The notes: generated by a model not told the origin, from the sequence alone. A stretch of DNA of 17,902 nucleotides from Prevotella sp. (GCA_031263965.1 JAISES010000418.1:1-17902), one strand, 5' to 3'. Shown: positions 7,288 through 15,977, numbered from the stretch's first letter. Translations and numbers: made by a program.

Positions 7288-8427
7288 TTATTTCCTGATT
7301 ATCAAAATCTCTTTCACTAAATCTGCTGTTACATTATGACATTCTCCTAATTTCCAGCCTCTTTTATTCAGACGCCCGGCAACCTTGGCAATAGCTTCAT
7401 CACCCAAATCATAATCTGAAAGATGTGTTTTTACTCCCATTTTTTCAAAAAAGTTCTCCACAGCCCTGATTGTATTATCGATACCGTCCGTTCCAAAAAC
7501 TTCCTTACCCAAGCGGATAATCTTCTTCCTTTTTTGCTCTTTTAATACAGTCATTACACCCGGAAGCACGATTGCAAGTGTTTGCGCGTGGTCTAAACCA
7601 TAAAAAGCCGTTATTTCGTGTCCGATCATATGAGTAGCCCAATCCTCGGGAACACCCTGCGATATCCATCCGTTAAGAGCCCATGTAGAAGCCCACATCA
7701 GATTTGCACGTACATCATAATCTGTTGGTGCAACCAATGCCTTCGGTCCCTCTACAACTAAAGTTTTTACGATTGCCTCAGCCATATGATCCTGCAACAA
7801 GACGCTACCCTCATTATAAGTCAGGTATTGCTCCATCACATGCACAAAAGCATCCACTACCCCATTCCCTATCTGACGAGGAGGCAAGCTGTAAGTCACT
7901 GTAGGATCAAGCACCGAAAATTTAGGATAAGTATATGCTGATCCAAATGCCAGTTTCTCCTGCGTTTCGGCGCGGGTGATAACTGCTCCGGCATTCATTT
8001 CCGAACCTGTCGCAGGCAATGTTAGAATATCTCCGAAAGGAAGAGCCTTCTTCACCTCACTTCTTCCGGACAATATCTGCCACGGGTCTCCACCCTCGAA
8101 ACACACAGCTGCCGCTATAAATTTAGTGGCATCCAATACCGAGCCTCCACCTACAGCTAGAATAAAGTCAATGCCTTTTTCTTTTATCAAGGCTACAGCC
8201 TTCATACAAGTCTCGTAGTGCGGATTGGGCTCTATACCCGAGAATTCATACCATTCATAGCCGCTCAATGCTTTAGCTGCCTGATCGTATACTCCATTAT
8301 TCCTGATACTTCCACCGCCGTAAGTCATTAACACCTTACTACCCTGCGGAATCTCGTTTACTATTTCGTTGATTGTATCTCTCCCGAAAATAATTTTTAC
8401 AGGATTTGCATAAATAAAATTTTCCAT
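7288..8427 (-). CDS. yqhD: YqhD-type NADPH-dependent iron-containing alcohol dehydrogenase / aldehyde reductase
   Basis: This 379-residue protein belongs to the iron-containing (group III) alcohol dehydrogenase family and is close to E. coli YqhD throughout. The nucleotide site has YGGGS (36-40) and AVGGGSVLDATKF (91-103). The metal site has Asp192 and His196 (VVDAFVHVMEQ) and His266 and His280 (ATHMIGHE...GLDHAQ). YqhD reduces short-chain and reactive aldehydes such as glyoxal, malondialdehyde and butyraldehyde with NADPH; in anaerobes, relatives also act as butanol dehydrogenases. It is cytoplasmic and apparently monocistronic, with its own -7 box upstream and a terminator shared with the prmA end. 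Its neighbours give no pathway. Confidence 0.93.
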   Translation of the reverse strand: MENFIYANPVKIIFGRDTINEIVNEIPQGSKVLMTYGGGSIRNNGVYDQAAKALSGYEWYEFSGIEPNPHYETCMKAVALIKEKGIDFILAVGGGSVLDATKFIAAAVCFEGGDPWQILSGRSEVKKALPFGDILTLPATGSEMNAGAVITRAETQEKLAFGSAYTYPKFSVLDPTVTYSLPPRQIGNGVVDAFVHVMEQYLTYNEGSVLLQDHMAEAIVKTLVVEGPKALVAPTDYDVRANLMWASTWALNGWISQGVPEDWATHMIGHEITAFYGLDHAQTLAIVLPGVMTVLKEQKRKKIIRLGKEVFGTDGIDNTIRAVENFFEKMGVKTHLSDYDLGDEAIAKVAGRLNKRGWKLGECHNVTADLVKEILIIRK

Positions 8428-8450
8428 ACTCTACTTTTTGCGATAAGAAA

Positions 8451-8482
8451 CAAAGGTATAGATTTAATATTGTCCTTTCATT
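8451..8482 (-). promoter_or_regulatory. probable promoter of the yqhD-like gene
   Basis: On the minus strand TACCTTTG (8451-8458) matches the -7 consensus TAnnTTTG exactly and lies 23 bp before the ATG. The -33 position (8479-8482) reads AATG, a poor match to TTTG. A perfect A/T palindrome, TTTAATATTAAA (8485-8496), lies just upstream of that. Confidence 0.5.
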
Positions 8483-8536
8483 TTTTTAATATTAAAGATG
8501 TTAAAAAGATTATTTTTTAAACACGCTATCCTCCTG

Positions 8537-10948
8537 TTAGAATTCCGCCATCAGCTTCACATTAACCTGTCTGCCTGTAAGATAATTAGGAACAGCATAC
8601 TGATGATTGTACACATCACTTACCCAATAGTATGTGTTCGTATTCTGCATATCGAAGATATTAAACACATCCAACCCTAACCATATATTTTTAAATGCTT
8701 TGCAAAACGAATTCTTATTGCGAATAGCAAAACTTTCCCCTAATATTTGCCATGAGAAGCCAATATCGACACGCTTATAGGCAGGAGTACGGAAATATCC
8801 ATCTTCATATCCTCTGTGCGGAGCCGAAACAGGCAATCCTTGGGAAAACAGACCTCTAAGACTCATGCGTAAACGCTCGTAACCGGGGAAGTAATCCTGA
8901 AAAAACAGGGCAAAATTGTATCGCCGGTCAGTAGGCAGCGGAACTTTTACCCCCTGTATATCCTGTTGAGCCTTCATTATACCAAAGCTAACCCAGCTAT
9001 CGGCGCCCGGGATAAATTCACCATATAGTTTCAGGTCGAGTCCCACGGCGTATCCTTTTGATGAATTTTCGCCCGAATACCTGATCTTTACGTTGTTTAC
9101 GGTATAAGGTATCAGATCAGACATTTTCTTATAATATAATTCGCCCGACAATTTAAAAGGAGGTGTAGTCTGATCTTTACCTCTAAAATAATAATCGCTG
9201 CCTAAAACTATATGAACAGATTTTTGAGATTTAATATCTTTATTCAGTTCTATAACGTTATTCCCGTCAACATCGGCTATACGCTGAAATTCTTTATAGA
9301 AAGGGGCCTGATAATAGATTCCTCCCGCCAGGCGCACAGAAAAATTATCCATACCTTCCGGCACGAAAGCTAAAGCCCCGCGCGGGCTAAATATAAATTC
9401 TTCATTGAAACTCCAGTAACTGGCGCGAACTCCGGCATTCAGAATAAATAACCCCTTTTCTGTATTAAATCGATACGTATCCTGCAAGAACCCTGAAAAG
9501 CGCGATGAATTGATGCGATTATCCGATTTCAGGTTCGAATACATATTCGCGTTTATGCCTGTGTACGGTAACGAGTATCCCGCCGAATCGCGCATCTCCC
9601 ACTCTTTGATCTTATCTTTTATTTTCTCCCTCTGATATGTCAGCCCCCATTTTAGCAAATGATTATCCAACCTGAAATCACCAAAATGAGTGAAGGTATA
9701 TACTTCCGATTCTACCTTGTTACGCGCATGCTCCATGTATGTACCTATCCCCAGGACAGAGGAATCGTCTGTAACTTCAGATCCTGATGCATCAAATTCT
9801 TTCAACAGATAACGGCCTTCTATATCGTAACGCTCCTGCTCGTCAGAAGCGAAAGTAGAACCGGTGATGCCAATATTAAGATTTTCATTAATCTTGCCTT
9901 TCAGCGTCAGGGCAGCCTGATATGTAAGGAATTTATCCCTCTCCTGTCCATCGAAGTGAACGGTAAAATTCCGTAGTATTTGCAATGTACCGAAACTTGT
10001 GCTACGTGTACGCGGGGTATACTTATATAGGTTATGCGAATAATTTCCCAGAAAGCCAACCTCCCACTTCGAAGAAAAATCATAGGTCATATATGATTGT
10101 ATATCAAAGAAAGAAGGGTCATACTCCGCCTTTGTATCCGTTGTATTCATCAATGAACGGATTGTCTTATAACGAATCCCTGTAATTTGAGAGAAATGTC
10201 CCGAAGAATTGCCCACATGTATATTTCCTCCTAAAAATCCGGTAGAGGCTGAGCCTTCAAATTTCGCAGGTTTACGGTATGTAATATCAAGAACAGAGGA
10301 CATTTTATCTCCGTACTCAGCGCTATATCCTCCTGCCGAAAAAGCAACGGTCCTGACCATGTCAGGATTTATAAAACTTAACCCTTCCTGTTGGGCAGAA
10401 CGCACCAATAAAGGCCTGTATATTTCCAGCCCGTTTACATAAACTATATTTTCATCGAAATTACCTCCGCGTACCGAATACTGCGAGCTTAGCTCATTAT
10501 TGGCACTTACGCCGCCCATAGTCACAAGAAGCGATTCTAGGCTCCCCCACGGACTGGAAGTCCGTCTGGTTGCCAGATAATCGATCCGCTCAATTACGGT
10601 GGTCACGGTACGTTGTCCTTCGACCGTTACCACATTCAGATCCCGGCTATCTTCGTCCATTGCAACGTCCAGTTCAATATCTTTGTCCAATCGCGGAATA
10701 ATATACTGGTGCTGATGATAGCCAAGCAGCGAAAAAATAATCTTAATAGAATCCCCCGGCCTTACAGACAGGGAATATTCTCCTTTGGCATCCGTCACTA
10801 CACTGTTTCTACTATAAGCCGGAGAAACGGACACATTTTCCAGAGGTTGCTTTTGCGAATCGAACACCGTTCCTGCTATTTTCACTTGTTGCGCATAAGT
10901 GTATGAAGCGATGAGTAAGGCCAGCAGTAGGATGGTTTTCTTTATCAT
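8537..10948 (-). CDS. TonB-dependent outer-membrane receptor with carboxypeptidase-regulatory-like domain
   Basis: This 803-residue protein has a signal peptide (MIKKTILLLALLIAS..., cleaved near YAQ at about 20). A carboxypeptidase-regulatory-like beta-sandwich follows (about 22-105, KIAGTVFDSQKQPLENV). Next are the TonB plug (about 120-225, with SSQYSVRGGNFDENIVYVNG) and a 22-strand-type barrel ending in the terminal Phe of KLMAEF. It would take up a substrate through the outer membrane using TonB energy. It is shorter than SusC proteins and has no SusD-like lipoprotein beside it, so a siderophore, cofactor, peptide or other ligand is as likely as a glycan. The frame is open upstream to 11131, but I start at 10948 because the signal peptide begins there and a -7 box lies just before it. 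Confidence 0.92.
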   Translation of the reverse strand: MIKKTILLLALLIASYTYAQQVKIAGTVFDSQKQPLENVSVSPAYSRNSVVTDAKGEYSLSVRPGDSIKIIFSLLGYHQHQYIIPRLDKDIELDVAMDEDSRDLNVVTVEGQRTVTTVIERIDYLATRRTSSPWGSLESLLVTMGGVSANNELSSQYSVRGGNFDENIVYVNGLEIYRPLLVRSAQQEGLSFINPDMVRTVAFSAGGYSAEYGDKMSSVLDITYRKPAKFEGSASTGFLGGNIHVGNSSGHFSQITGIRYKTIRSLMNTTDTKAEYDPSFFDIQSYMTYDFSSKWEVGFLGNYSHNLYKYTPRTRSTSFGTLQILRNFTVHFDGQERDKFLTYQAALTLKGKINENLNIGITGSTFASDEQERYDIEGRYLLKEFDASGSEVTDDSSVLGIGTYMEHARNKVESEVYTFTHFGDFRLDNHLLKWGLTYQREKIKDKIKEWEMRDSAGYSLPYTGINANMYSNLKSDNRINSSRFSGFLQDTYRFNTEKGLFILNAGVRASYWSFNEEFIFSPRGALAFVPEGMDNFSVRLAGGIYYQAPFYKEFQRIADVDGNNVIELNKDIKSQKSVHIVLGSDYYFRGKDQTTPPFKLSGELYYKKMSDLIPYTVNNVKIRYSGENSSKGYAVGLDLKLYGEFIPGADSWVSFGIMKAQQDIQGVKVPLPTDRRYNFALFFQDYFPGYERLRMSLRGLFSQGLPVSAPHRGYEDGYFRTPAYKRVDIGFSWQILGESFAIRNKNSFCKAFKNIWLGLDVFNIFDMQNTNTYYWVSDVYNHQYAVPNYLTGRQVNVKLMAEF

Positions 10949-10966
10949 ATGGTCTGATTTGTCGGG

Positions 10967-10998
10967 CAAATTTAGAGATATATTTCGTGAGAGACAAG
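10967..10998 (-). promoter_or_regulatory. probable promoter of the TonB-dependent receptor gene
   Basis: On the minus strand TAAATTTG (10967-10974) is a perfect -7 element. CTTG (10995-10998) lies 20 bp upstream, a three-of-four match to the -33 TTTG. The start site would leave a leader of only about 12 nt before the ATG at 10948, which supports that start over the longer open frame. Confidence 0.5.
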
Positions 10999-11029
10999 CT
11001 TTTCCTTCCTTAAACGAATGAGGCGAAAC

Positions 11030-11062
11030 AAAAATGGCCACAGAATCTGCGGTCATTTTTTT
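11030..11062. terminator. orphan bidirectional hairpin terminator between divergent genes
   Basis: AAAAATGGCC (11030-11039) pairs with GGTCATTTTT (11051-11060) with one G-T pair, and CAG/CTG continue the stem inside to a 3-nt loop. A T7 run follows on the plus strand and T5 follows on the minus strand. No gene on either strand ends here: both flanking genes start and run away. It may end a small RNA or antisense transcript, insulate the two promoters, or be left from a lost gene. Confidence 0.65.
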
Positions 11063-11460
11063 GTTATCAGATAGATAATACAAACACGAGGCCGCTTGGC
11101 AATATTGATTCTTTCTTTCAACGTACACCACTGGAAACTCGTCGCTAGTCTAAAGAGTACTATTGGTATCCTGTTCCTCAAAACGAAATAAACGAGAGTC
11201 GGGGACATTTGTTAGTACAGAATCCATTGTGGCCTGTCGTAATAGATGGAATGATACTGTTTTTTCACGGGTTTGTTTTGGTCTTGTGTAACATCAGTTA
11301 TAAATATATTTAACATTTGTCTTCTATCTGGTTTTTACATTTTCCTTGTCAGTAACAACTGGAAAACACACACACTTTCTTCTCTTCCAAGTTAATATTC
11401 TCTTCTGAGTTGAAATTTTTAAATTAATTAATAATAGCTTATTTATATTTTTAATTAAAA
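11063..11460. other. long non-coding part of the divergent intergenic region
   Basis: About 400 bp contain no reading frame I would call. The stretch around 11100-11290 looks less AT-rich than the other intergenic DNA here, which would fit a decayed gene or an untranslated RNA, but I found no convincing promoter or fold beyond the hairpin at 11030-11062. From about 11290 to 11460 it becomes strongly AT-rich and leads into the operon promoter. Confidence 0.5.
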
Positions 11461-11468
11461 TAATATGT

Positions 11469-11549
11469 TTTTATTTGATAATATAAAAAATATATTATAT
11501 TTGTAGTGGTTTTATTTGATAAATATTTAATTATATAAAGCTGTATTTG
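11469..11549 (+). promoter_or_regulatory. tandem promoter region with a 13-bp direct repeat, upstream of the oxidoreductase operon
   Basis: TTTTATTTGATAA occurs at 11469-11481 and identically at 11510-11522, a period of 41 bp, close to four helical turns. The TTTG of the first copy (11474-11477) sits 18 bp before a perfect -7 box TATATTTG (11496-11503). The TTTG of the second copy (11515-11518) sits 23 bp before TGTATTTG (11542-11549), a seven-of-eight match with one position off. The arrangement reads as two promoters in tandem or as paired operator sites around one promoter. It lies 21-100 bp before the ATG at 11570. Confidence 0.55.
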
Positions 11550-11569
11550 TTACCTTATGATAAACATTC

Positions 11570-13444
11570 ATGAGTAAATATTTGTTGACCATATTTTTAT
11601 TTGCTGTACTTCAAGCATTTAGCCACATTTCAGTTGTCTCGGATGAGGTAAATGTTCTCATCGTGGGCGGAGGTGCAAGTGGGACGGCATCGGGTATTCA
11701 AGCATCAAGAATGGGGGTGAAGACGTTAATTATTGAAGAAACCGATTGGCTTGGAGGAATGTTGACCTCTGCCGGAGTTAGCGCTGTTGATGGTAATTAT
11801 AATCTGCCCGCAGGTATTTGGGGTGAGTTCAGAGATTCTCTGGTAAGCCATTATGGGCATTTGGATTCGTTAAAAACGGGGTGGGTTAGCAATGTCTTAT
11901 TTGAACCTTCGGTTGGAAATAAAATATTTAAACAAATCTGTTCGAAAGAAAAAAATCTGACTGTTTGGTATAAAACCAGGCTCGTTTCCGTTGAAAGAAA
12001 AAACGGAAAGTGGACTGTAGAATTAAACATAAACGGGAAAATAAGAAGGATTAAGACATCTGTCCTTATCGATGCCACGGAGTTGGGTGATGTAGCCAAA
12101 CTATGCGGAGTTTCTTACGATATTGGGATGGAAAGCCGTCTGGTAACAAACGAATCTGTTGCTCCTCTCGAAGCGAATAATATAATACAGGATCTAACCT
12201 GTGTTGCCATACTTAAGGACTATAAAAAAGACGTTTCGATTTCTCGTCCCGAAGGTTATGATTCGACACTATTTGCCTGTGCCTGTAAAAATGTTTTGTG
12301 TCTGTCGCCTAAAGAGCCCGAACGGTTGTGGGGTAAAAATGAGATGATTACATACGGTAAATTGCCGAATAATAAGTACATGATCAATTGGCCTGTCGAA
12401 GGAAATGATTATTACCTCAATCTCATTGAAATGAATTTGCAGGAAAGAAGCGAGGCTTTGAAAAAAGCGAAGAATTTTACAATGTGTTTTCTTTACTTTT
12501 TACAAAATAAGTTAGGCTTTAATACTTTTGATTTAGCCGATGACGAATATCCGACCGAAGATAAACTTCCTTTTATGCCGTATCATCGGGAATCGAGGCG
12601 GATACACGGTAAAGTTCGCTTTACACTGAATTATATCATCGATCCGTACAAACAAGAATATAACTTATACCGTACAAACATTGCGGCAGGAGACTATCCT
12701 GTCGATCATCATCATGCACGTTATCATGGCTATGAACAACTTCCGGATCTTTATTTCTATCCTGTACCTTCATACGGGCTTCCATTAGGCACGCTTATTC
12801 CAAAGAAAGTAAAAGGACTGATTGTTGCCGAAAAATCTATCTCCGTTTCAAATCTTGTAAATGGCACAACTCGCCTGCAACCCGTCGTGCTTCAAATCGG
12901 ACAGGCAGCGGGAGTTTTAGCGGCTCTGGCTGTCAGAAATAACTGTGATGCAGAAGACGTACCGGTAAGAATGGTACAACAGGAAATATTGGCTTCGGGT
13001 GGTTATCTGATGCCGTACCTGGACGTGCAAAAAGATAACATTCTTTTCCCTGTATACCAACGAATAGGAGCTACGGGTATTCTGAAAGGAATCGGGAAAA
13101 ATGCAGGATGGTCCAATCAGACATGGCTCAGAGTTGACGATCCTTTACTGCGTTCAGAACTGGACGGATTAAGGGATATTTATCCTGCAAGTAAAATTGA
13201 GAACCCCGAAGGCGACTCGCTGACTCTGGGATATGCTGTTAATCTGATAAGGGATATAGCCCATCAGGAGAATATTATGATTGACGGGGATATATACAAA
13301 GAGGCGGAAAAACTGTATGCAAAATACGGCATGGGTGATTTTAATATAGATGCACCAATCAGAAGAGGCGCTTTTGCTGTACTGGCAGACAAGTTTTTAA
13401 ATCCTTTTAAAAAGGATGTGGATATATACGGAAACTTTAAATAA
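11570..13444 (+). CDS. exported FAD-dependent oxidoreductase (FAD_oxidored family)
   Basis: This 624-residue protein has an N-terminal hydrophobic signal segment (about residues 3-22). An FAD-binding Rossmann fold follows with VGGGASGTASG (Gly33, Gly35, Gly38), an acidic ribose-binding end of strand two (LIIEE, Glu56/57) and the loop DWLGGMLTSAGVSAVDG (59-75). LIDATELGD later in the protein is the second family landmark, and GTTRLQPVVLQIGQAAGVLAA closes the FAD domain. This fits the FAD-dependent oxidoreductases of Bacteroidetes sugar loci that are often mislabelled xanthan lyases. The substrate is unknown; oxidation of a sugar or polyol in the periplasm is plausible. It is the first gene of the operon, with 11 bp to the next. 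No Cys lipobox or Tat motif is seen, so Sec export is likely. Confidence 0.85.
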   Translation: MSKYLLTIFLFAVLQAFSHISVVSDEVNVLIVGGGASGTASGIQASRMGVKTLIIEETDWLGGMLTSAGVSAVDGNYNLPAGIWGEFRDSLVSHYGHLDSLKTGWVSNVLFEPSVGNKIFKQICSKEKNLTVWYKTRLVSVERKNGKWTVELNINGKIRRIKTSVLIDATELGDVAKLCGVSYDIGMESRLVTNESVAPLEANNIIQDLTCVAILKDYKKDVSISRPEGYDSTLFACACKNVLCLSPKEPERLWGKNEMITYGKLPNNKYMINWPVEGNDYYLNLIEMNLQERSEALKKAKNFTMCFLYFLQNKLGFNTFDLADDEYPTEDKLPFMPYHRESRRIHGKVRFTLNYIIDPYKQEYNLYRTNIAAGDYPVDHHHARYHGYEQLPDLYFYPVPSYGLPLGTLIPKKVKGLIVAEKSISVSNLVNGTTRLQPVVLQIGQAAGVLAALAVRNNCDAEDVPVRMVQQEILASGGYLMPYLDVQKDNILFPVYQRIGATGILKGIGKNAGWSNQTWLRVDDPLLRSELDGLRDIYPASKIENPEGDSLTLGYAVNLIRDIAHQENIMIDGDIYKEAEKLYAKYGMGDFNIDAPIRRGAFAVLADKFLNPFKKDVDIYGNFK

Positions 13445-13455
13445 AAGAATACTAT

Positions 13456-14565
13456 ATGGAAACAAACGATCGCAGAAATTTCCTTAAGAAAGCGGCCATT
13501 GCCGGAGCATCGGTCGCGGCAATGCCCGTTGTTTCGGCTTGTGCAAACAGTACTCAGCGAGGTGGAAGCGGGCATCCGTTAAAGACAGATGAATCTATAG
13601 CAAGCACTTTGATTGTGCCTAAAAAGGCCGGACTTCAGATATCAGGTACTTTCCTTGATGAAATATCCCATGATATACCTCATCAAAACTGGGGTGAAAA
13701 AGAATGGGATTTAGACTTTCGCTATATGAAAAGTATCGGCATCGACACCGTTATTATGATTCGTTCGGGATACCGGAAATTTATTACATATCCGTCAGGG
13801 TACTTATTGGAAAAAGGATGTTACATGCCTTCTGTGGATTTGGTGGATATGTACCTGAGATTAGCAGCCAAATACGATATGAAATTTTATTTCGGGCTCT
13901 ACGATTCCGGAAAGTATTGGGATACAGGTGATTTGTCTTATGAAATTGAGCATAACAAATATGTGATAGATGAGGTTTGGAAAAAATACGGGGAAAAATA
14001 CAAAAGCTTTGCCGGTTGGTACATAAGCGGAGAGATCAGCCGCAAAACCAAAGGTGTTATAAATGCTTTCTACTCGATGGGAAAACAATGTAAAGACGTT
14101 TCCAACGGGCTGCCCACATTTATTTCTCCGTGGATAGATGGTAAAAAAGCCGTAATGGCTGCGGGGGGACAATTGTCGAAAGCCGATTCGGTTTCGGTAC
14201 AGGAACATGAGAAAGAGTGGGGCGAAATATTCGATGGAATAAAAGGAGCAGTAGATGCTTGTGCTTTTCAGGATGGACATATAGATTATGACGAACTGGA
14301 TGCTTTTTTCGAAGTAAATAAAAAACTGGCTGATAAGTATGGACTGCAATGTTGGACCAATGCTGAGACATTTGACCGTGATATGCCGATAAGATTTCTC
14401 CCTATCAAATTCGACAAACTGCGCATGAAGCTTGAAGCAGCTAAGCGTGCCGGTTATGATAAAGCTATAACATTCGAGTTTTCTCACTTTATGAGTCCTC
14501 AGTCTGCTTATCTACAGGCAGGATATTTATACGACAGATACAAAGAATATTTTGAAATAAAATAA
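13456..14565 (+). CDS. Tat-exported lipoprotein with DUF4434-like TIM-barrel domain
   Basis: This 369-residue protein begins with a twin-arginine motif (DRRNFLKK, Arg6/Arg7), a hydrophobic stretch and a lipobox VVSAC (Cys29), so it is probably folded in the cytoplasm, exported by Tat and lipidated. The domain from about residue 60 starts ISGTFLDEI and continues with GIDTVIMIR (95-103), KFYFGLYDSGKYW (143-155), GWYISGEIS (187-195, Glu193), ACAFQDGHID (269-278), CWTNAETFD (299-307, Glu304) and ITFEFSHF (338-345, Glu341). This is the strand rhythm of DUF4434-like, glycoside-hydrolase-like barrels. Glu193 and Glu304 are candidate acid/base and nucleophile, but this is inference. No enzymatic activity can be assigned. 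It is 11 bp from both neighbours. A paralogue lies three genes downstream. Confidence 0.8.
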   Translation: METNDRRNFLKKAAIAGASVAAMPVVSACANSTQRGGSGHPLKTDESIASTLIVPKKAGLQISGTFLDEISHDIPHQNWGEKEWDLDFRYMKSIGIDTVIMIRSGYRKFITYPSGYLLEKGCYMPSVDLVDMYLRLAAKYDMKFYFGLYDSGKYWDTGDLSYEIEHNKYVIDEVWKKYGEKYKSFAGWYISGEISRKTKGVINAFYSMGKQCKDVSNGLPTFISPWIDGKKAVMAAGGQLSKADSVSVQEHEKEWGEIFDGIKGAVDACAFQDGHIDYDELDAFFEVNKKLADKYGLQCWTNAETFDRDMPIRFLPIKFDKLRMKLEAAKRAGYDKAITFEFSHFMSPQSAYLQAGYLYDRYKEYFEIK

Positions 14566-14576
14566 TACCCGGATAT

Positions 14577-15977
14577 ATGAACTCAGGCGTAAATATAGGT
14601 TACATAAGTTTTTTATCTGTCGTTGCGGCTTTGGGCGGATTCCTTTTCGGATACGATACCGCCGTAATATCAGGAACAATAGCTCAGGTGTCGGCTCAAT
14701 TCTCTCTCGATGCCTTATCGCAAGGCTGGTATGTAGGATGTGCCCTTGTCGGTTCCATTTTCGGCGTATTATGTGCCGGCATACTCAGCGATAATTTCGG
14801 GCGTAAGAAAACCCTCATGGTAGCAGCGATATTGTTTTCGGTGTCTGCTGTCGGTTGTGCTGTGTCGTCCGATTTCAATCATCTGGTTATCGCCCGCGTT
14901 CTCGGAGGGGTTGGTATAGGAGTCGTTTCTATTGTTTCTCCACTTTATATATCCGAAATATCGGTGGCTGAATACAGGGGACGTTTGGTTTCTCTCTACC
15001 AGTTGGCTGTTACGGTAGGTTTCTTAGGCGCGTATCTGGTCAATTTTGCTTTATTGAATTACTCGACAGGTGGTGCAGAACACCTGTCTAACCCTACTTT
15101 ATATCATATCTTCCATAGCGAGGTTTGGCGGAGTATGCTTGGTATGGCTGTAATACCGGCCGTATTATTCTTTATTGTAATATTTTTTATACCGGAAAGC
15201 CCCAGGTGGTTGATATTAAAAAAACGCGATGTGAAGGCAGAATCGATATTGAGCCACATTTATGGATCGACGGGGTCTGCTGTTTATGAAATGAATGAAA
15301 CGAAAAGGGTTATTGGCTCCGAAACGAAGTCTAACTGGCGTGTTTTGCTAAAACCGGGCATTATGAAAGCTATCGTCATTGGGGTGGCGATTGCTATATT
15401 AGGGCAATTTATGGGGGTTAATGCAGTGCTTTATTACGGCCCTTCCATTTTCGAGAGCAGCGGCCTGTCGGGAGGAGATTCACTTTTCTATCAGGTAATT
15501 GTAGGTTTGGTAAATATGCTGACTACAGTTCTGGCTATTTTTATTATTGATAAGATCGGACGTAAGAAACTTGTTTATTATGGTGTTTCAGGTATGATAG
15601 TTTCACTCCTTCTTATTGCATTTTATTTCATTAAAGGCACCGGTTTGGGTATTTCCAATGTAATATTGTTAATATTCTTTTTGGCTTACATTTTCTTCTG
15701 TGCTGTATCGATCTGTGCTGTCATTTGGGTTCTGCTGTCAGAAATGTATCCTATCAAAGTTCGGGGTCTGGCCATGTCGATAGCCGGATTTTCTCTCTGG
15801 GTAGGAACATACCTCATCGGTCAACTGACTCCTTGGTTATTGGAAAATCTGAAACCTGAAGGAACCTTTATTCTCTTTGCTGTCATGTGTGTGCCATACA
15901 TGATTATTATGTGGAAATTAGTTCCCGAAACAACAGGGAAATCATTGGAAGAAATAGAAAAATACTGGGAAACATAA
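14577..15977 (+). CDS. MFS sugar transporter of the sugar-porter (XylE/GLUT) family
   Basis: This 466-residue protein with about 12 membrane helices has the sugar-porter signatures GGFLFGYDTAVISG (20-33), DNFGRKK (72-78), YISEISVAEYRGRLVS (124-139), PESPRW (206-211), GQFMGVNAVLYYGP (276-289), DKIGRKK (325-331) and PETTGKSLEEIE (450-461). It would import a sugar through the inner membrane with protons. Asp27 and Arg134 match the XylE proton-coupling pair. Against XylE sugar contacts (from memory), Gln142, Gln277, Asn282, Trp384 and Trp408 are kept, but XylE Gln175, Gln288 and Gln415 are replaced by Phe149, Gly276 and Leu407. The substrate probably differs from xylose. It is placed 11 bp after the DUF4434-like gene and 33 bp before the epimerase. 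Confidence 0.93.
   Translation: MNSGVNIGYISFLSVVAALGGFLFGYDTAVISGTIAQVSAQFSLDALSQGWYVGCALVGSIFGVLCAGILSDNFGRKKTLMVAAILFSVSAVGCAVSSDFNHLVIARVLGGVGIGVVSIVSPLYISEISVAEYRGRLVSLYQLAVTVGFLGAYLVNFALLNYSTGGAEHLSNPTLYHIFHSEVWRSMLGMAVIPAVLFFIVIFFIPESPRWLILKKRDVKAESILSHIYGSTGSAVYEMNETKRVIGSETKSNWRVLLKPGIMKAIVIGVAIAILGQFMGVNAVLYYGPSIFESSGLSGGDSLFYQVIVGLVNMLTTVLAIFIIDKIGRKKLVYYGVSGMIVSLLLIAFYFIKGTGLGISNVILLIFFLAYIFFCAVSICAVIWVLLSEMYPIKVRGLAMSIAGFSLWVGTYLIGQLTPWLLENLKPEGTFILFAVMCVPYMIIMWKLVPETTGKSLEEIEKYWET

Noticed and set aside
8537..10948. SusC-type receptor of a polysaccharide utilisation locus
   Set aside because: No SusD-like lipoprotein, glycoside hydrolase or sigma/anti-sigma pair is adjacent, and the protein is shorter than typical SusC proteins.
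10949..11131. In-frame 61-residue upstream extension of the TonB-dependent receptor
   Set aside because: The internal start at 10948 begins a textbook signal peptide and lies just after a good -7 box. The extension is not signal-like, and the orphan hairpin lies inside it.
13861..14487. 208-residue open frame antisense to the DUF4434-like lipoprotein gene
   Set aside because: It is a codon shadow of a gene with clear domain motifs, with no recognisable domain or start context of its own.
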